Shown: positions 61,005 through 64,000 of the stretch, piece after piece
Layout: each line of letters begins with the position of its first letter
How positions within the stretch are numbered: position 1 is the stretch's first letter
Assembly (NCBI RefSeq): GCF_025151215.1
Contig: NZ_CP102286.1
Coordinates: 682,001-746,000 of the forward strand
DNA from: Parabacteroides merdae ATCC 43184
GTDB taxonomy: Bacteria > Bacteroidota > Bacteroidia > Bacteroidales > Tannerellaceae
Direction: 5' to 3'
Length of the DNA: 64,000 nucleotides
Position numbers and translations under genes: made by a program
Notes under the pieces: model-generated
What the model was told of the DNA's origin: nothing
Database searches by the model: none
What the model saw: only the letters and a program-made list of their open reading frames with translations

Positions 61005-61874
61005 TTATTGTATTTTGTATCTCCATTGTTTCGGAGTCATCTGTTTCATCTTTTTGAAATAACGATTGAAGTAGGGAATGTCGGTGAAGCCGCATTGCCA
61101 GGCTATTTCGTTAATGTCCTTATCCGGAAAGTTGCGGAGTAAAGTGCCAACGGCCTCTATCCGGTATTCGTTGATGAAGTTTGTAAACGTTTTGCCTGTT
61201 TCACGTTTGAAAAACGAGCAGAACGCCGTTGTGCTCATGCTGATTACGTTTGCGGCGTCCGAAAGAGTTATTTTCTCCTTGTAATACTCGATGACGTATT
61301 TGAAGATCAGTTGCATGCGTTGCATGTTTTTGGTAATGCCGTTGAATGCCGTTTCCTGCAAACCGATAGGGATTAAATCGGTTGTGGTTCCGATTTGTTG
61401 CAGGATGCGGATCAACATCAGCATCCTTTCGCTTGCATTCAGGAGGTTCATTTCTTCTAAGCAGGATTTGATTTTTCCGGCTGTTTCGCCTGTCAGCAGG
61501 ATGCCTTGCTGGATTGCCGATAACCGGTGAGCGGCATATTCCCATTCGGTAAAAAAAGACAGGCCGGTTTGTAGCAAGTCGGGATTGAATTGCACAACTA
61601 TGCATCTCCGTTTTCCATCAGGCTCGCAACTTTCGGGGTTATACATCCAACAATGTGGTTGGTTGGTCGGGACCAGTACGACTTCTCCCTCCTCGAACGG
61701 CTCCAGAAAGTCGCCTATCATCCGGTAGCCTGAACCTTTCACAACATAACATATTTCTATTTCGGGATGAAAATGAAGAGGCATTTCGTCTTTCGGGTAC
61801 AAGCTGGAATAATCGTAGCGTAATGAGGCACAACTATCTTTTTTGATTTGTTCGAATTTTAGTTTCTCATGCAT
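61005..61874 (-). CDS. AraC-family transcriptional regulator
   Basis: A 289-residue regulator. The N-terminal cupin (about 15-110) contains MPLHFHPEIEICYVVKGSG and VLVPTNQPHCW, a sugar- or ligand-binding double-stranded beta-helix. Two helix-turn-helix motifs lie at the end: ITLSDAANVISMSTTAFCSF and INEIAWQCGFTDIPYFNRYF, followed by KQMTPKQWR. It is divergent from an MFS gene, the normal layout for a regulator and its target. That target is truncated, so the regulator may now be orphaned. Confidence 0.93.
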   Translation of the reverse strand: MHEKLKFEQIKKDSCASLRYDYSSLYPKDEMPLHFHPEIEICYVVKGSGYRMIGDFLEPFEEGEVVLVPTNQPHCWMYNPESCEPDGKRRCIVVQFNPDLLQTGLSFFTEWEYAAHRLSAIQQGILLTGETAGKIKSCLEEMNLLNASERMLMLIRILQQIGTTTDLIPIGLQETAFNGITKNMQRMQLIFKYVIEYYKEKITLSDAANVISMSTTAFCSFFKRETGKTFTNFINEYRIEAVGTLLRNFPDKDINEIAWQCGFTDIPYFNRYFKKMKQMTPKQWRYKIQ

Positions 61875-61997
61875 GTCGGATGAACTTTCTGATAAAACAC
61901 AGTAAAATTAGACAATAATTGCATAATCTGCGACAATTACACTTAATAATTTTGTTGTTTCTTTGCGGCCGGAAAAACAGAAAGATTGAATTAGGTT

Positions 61998-62924
61998 ATG
62001 AAGAAAGGTTTGTATGCATTGTCTTTTGGCACATTTGGGTTGGGGATTGCAGAGTTTATTATGATGAGTATCTTGCCGGATGTGGCGGCAGGATTTGATA
62101 TTTCCTTATCCGAAGCCGGTCATCTTATTTCGGCTTATGCGTTGGGTGTATGTGTGGGAGCGCCGTTGGTAGTGGTGGTGGCCAGGAGTTGGCCGCTACG
62201 TACGATCTTGCTTGCTTTGGTTGGGCTTTTTGTTGCCGGGAATCTGCTTATGGCTCTGTCGGCCGATTATTGGATGGGGTTGTGTGCCCGGTTTGTATCG
62301 GGGTTGCCGCATGGGGCTTATTTCGGAGTCGGTTCGATTGTTGCCAGCCGTTTGGCGGAGAAAGGGAAAAGCACTTCTGCTGTAGCTATTATGATTATGG
62401 GGATGACGATTGCCAATTTGTTCGGTGTCCCGGCCGGGAATTTCCTGGGGCACTTTCTGTCCTGGCGTTTGGTTTTTGTGATTGCAGCGTTGTGGGGTGG
62501 CGTAACGATTTGGTTTATCCGGAGGTGGGTTCCTGTTTTGCCCGCCCTGCCGGCGACGAATCTGAAAGGGCAGTTTCGTTTTTTGAGAAGGCCGGAACCG
62601 TGGATGCTGATTGCTGCTACCATGTTAGGAAACGGGGGAGCTTTTTGCTGGTATAGCTATGTCAATCCGTTAATGACGGAGGTGTCCGGTTTCAGTGTCG
62701 GGACAATGCCTGTATTGATGTTGCTGGCGGGTGCGAGCATGTGTGTCGGTAACTATTTGGGAGGGCATTTGTCTGATCGTTTTACACCTGGTATCGTAGC
62801 GATGTCCATGCAGTTTCTGATGTTTGCATCACTTCTGCTGATTTATTTTTTTGCTTCGTACGGCTTTTTGTCCGCTTTGCTGATGTGCGTTTGTACTGGT
62901 TGCCTGTTTGCAGTTTCTTCGTAA
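61998..62924 (+). pseudogene. MFS transporter truncated at the 3' end
   Basis: The 308 codons encode the start and about nine or ten helices of an AraJ/PbuE-like MFS protein: YALSFGTFGLGIAEFIMMSI, a central loop near 185-200, and GNYLGGHLSDRFTPG, the second-half MFS signature. Full-length relatives are about 390 residues. The frame stops right after LFAVSS, in the middle of a helix-rich region, where unrelated DNA begins at about 62921. Loss of the last two or three helices should inactivate it. The IS66 element 380 bp downstream is the likely cause. Confidence 0.75.
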
Positions 62925-63304
62925 GTATTCGATAAACTCCCTCGTATATTGGGTAACGTATGTTCATAATGTCGTTTATTCATTTTATCGTTCTATGATT
63001 TATTGTTACATCAATTCAACCCAAAGATGTGCGGGTTCTATAGTAATTGATATTATCCCTACTAATGGAGCGGATAAAAGGAAGTTTTTCCCCTTTGCCC
63101 CTTATTTTCCTGTGACAAATGTGATAAAGCGATATTTTTATCCCTACTTTCCCGCCATAATTGGTATAAAAGGGTATTCTTTCCCTTATTTTCCCTATTT
63201 ATCGGGGATAATGAAGATAAAAACGGCACTTTATTCCCTATTTTCCCGTCTTGATTGGCATAAAACGGTAGTTTTCCCGTGTTTAGGCGAGATTTACGAA
63301 GGTA
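62925..63304. other. Region between truncated MFS gene and IS66 transposase
   Basis: No gene is supported. From 63073 to about 63285 there is a degenerate repeat. The sequence at the break, GTAAGTATTCG (62921-62931), begins with GTAAG as many IS66-family ends do, but the true element end was not established. Confidence 0.5.
63073..63285. repeat. Degenerate alternating repeat (about 50 and 42 bp)
   Basis: Units begin with ATAAAA-type motifs at about 63074, 63124, 63166, 63217 and 63260, giving spacings of 50, 42, 51 and 43, i.e. a 93-bp higher-order period. Each carries a CCCTTATTTTCCC-like pyrimidine block. A 143-codon frame runs through it but has no recognisable protein character. Confidence 0.6.
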
Positions 63305-64000
63305 TCAGGAGTCTTTCTTGGGAGATTCCGGTGACGTAACGGATAATATCTTGCCCTTGGATAACAGATTGTCAGGTAACAATTCGGCCAGATCCATCGA
63401 GTAGTCATCGTCATAATCATGTATATGTTCAAGGAAGTAGATCAGCCACGTGCGGAAGTCAGCCCCGGCAGCCTTGCAGCAGCCGAAGAACGAGTAGAGC
63501 ACCGCCGCATCTTCAGCGGCATCATTATTGCCACAGAACAGGTAATTACGTCTGCCGCACGCGACAGGCCGCACTTTATTTTCTATCTCGTTATTATCCG
63601 GTCTGTAACGACCGTCCAGATGGTACCTGGAGAGTTTGTCGAACCTTCCGTATGTATATTTTATGGCTTTTCCGATCGGACTGTCTTTCATTACTTTGGG
63701 ATATTCATTGACCAGCCATTTCTCGAAGCGCACAAGTATGGGATATGCAAGACGTGCCCTAAGTTCAGCCCTCTGTTCGTAAGTCAGGCGTTCATCGTCA
63801 GCCTTACGCTCCACGTCATAAAGCAACTGTATCTGTGCGAGCGCATAGTCGGCACGCTGCATGTCATTCTTTCTTGCCTCCCAAAAATGTCTGCGTGCAT
63901 GGGCCCAACAGCCAAGAAGGATAATACCTTTCTTGGCGTCCAGCATCTCGTACCTTTCGTATCCGTCCGTCTGTATGGCTCCCCGGAACTTGCCGAAGAG
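63305..64000 (-). mobile_element. IS66-family transposase (TnpC), C-terminal part; 5' end outside window
   Basis: The minus-strand frame is open from the window edge to the stop at 63305, 231 residues. It shows the IS66 core: FRGAIQTDGYERYE at the edge, LGCWAHARRHFWEA, LDGRYRPDNNEIENKVRPVA with the catalytic Glu, then GRRNYLFCGNNDAAEDAAV and the C-terminal domain CCKAAGADFRTWLIYFL. The remaining transposase and tnpA/tnpB should lie beyond 64000. The insertion probably truncated the MFS gene at 62924. Confidence 0.93.

Noticed and set aside
62908..63339. 143-codon plus-strand frame with Pro-Tyr-Phe-Pro repeats
   Set aside because: It overlaps the end of the truncated MFS gene and the antisense end of the transposase; the repeats are those of the DNA array.

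Overview
The window looks like chromosome from a Bacteroidales bacterium, most likely a Parabacteroides. The evidence is a SusC/SusD pair led by an ECF sigma/FecR couple, several TonB-linked outer-membrane receptors, a DUF6261-like protein, FtsX-type permeases with Bacteroidetes-style sigma-54 promoters, and many promoters with the Bacteroidetes -7 box TAnnTTTG. The genus is an inference; no rRNA or other phylogenetic marker was analysed.

Layout. 1-4151: end of a TonB receptor, then panB-cobB-adenosyltransferase (pantothenate and cobalamin). 4183-4913: a higBA toxin-antitoxin pair with its own operator-like repeat. 4942-9764: M20 dipeptidase, DbpA-like helicase, an SAH/MTA-type deaminase and purine nucleoside phosphorylase. 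9777-10959: decayed DNA holding a frameshifted gene and short repeats. 10960-13496: an aspartate-dehydrogenase-like gene, a 2-hydroxyacid dehydrogenase and an SGNH hydrolase. 13596-13896: tRNA-Gly and two tRNA-Leu. 14219-19182: amino-acid permease, SDR and an outer-membrane receptor. 19287-34254: a polysaccharide-utilisation-type locus (ECF sigma, FecR anti-sigma, SusC with STN domain, SusD, three FAD-dependent oxidoreductases, a two-domain esterase and a 5'-truncated GH29), followed by a GH105 remnant. 34832-39945: a 1,318-residue protein with a Schlafen/AlbA_2-like domain, and an MFS transporter. 40035-48260: an ABC export-type cluster of three FtsX permeases and one ATPase. 48268-52410: a DUF6261-like gene with a repeat-filled leader, then a PhoR/OmpR-type two-component system. 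52515-60987: PHP phosphatase, divergent kbl and threonine dehydrogenase, a candidate small RNA, aldo/keto reductase, AddB-like nuclease, DUF2461. 61005-64000: AraC regulator, an MFS gene cut short, degenerate repeats and the C-terminal part of an IS66 transposase.

Working together. In the utilisation locus the STN domain of SusC should signal through FecR to the ECF sigma factor, inducing glycan uptake; the exported FAD enzymes suggest that substrate oxidation is part of the chemistry. Threonine dehydrogenase and Kbl form a two-step threonine-to-glycine route from divergent promoters. The deaminase and nucleoside phosphorylase fit purine salvage.

Most notable signals. (1) Three copies of one regulatory module, two 17-bp TGTC-n9-GACA or -TACA sites exactly 21 bp apart and 56-57 bp upstream of a sigma-54 -24/-12 promoter; two drive ABC genes and the third is orphaned. 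(2) A 41-bp tandem array, apparently transcribed as the leader of the DUF6261-like gene, whose period makes a chain of mini-ORFs joined by ATGA stop/start overlaps, while each unit keeps a CGGG-nnn-CCCG hairpin. (3) A perfect 18-bp inverted repeat sitting in frame inside the AddB-like gene.
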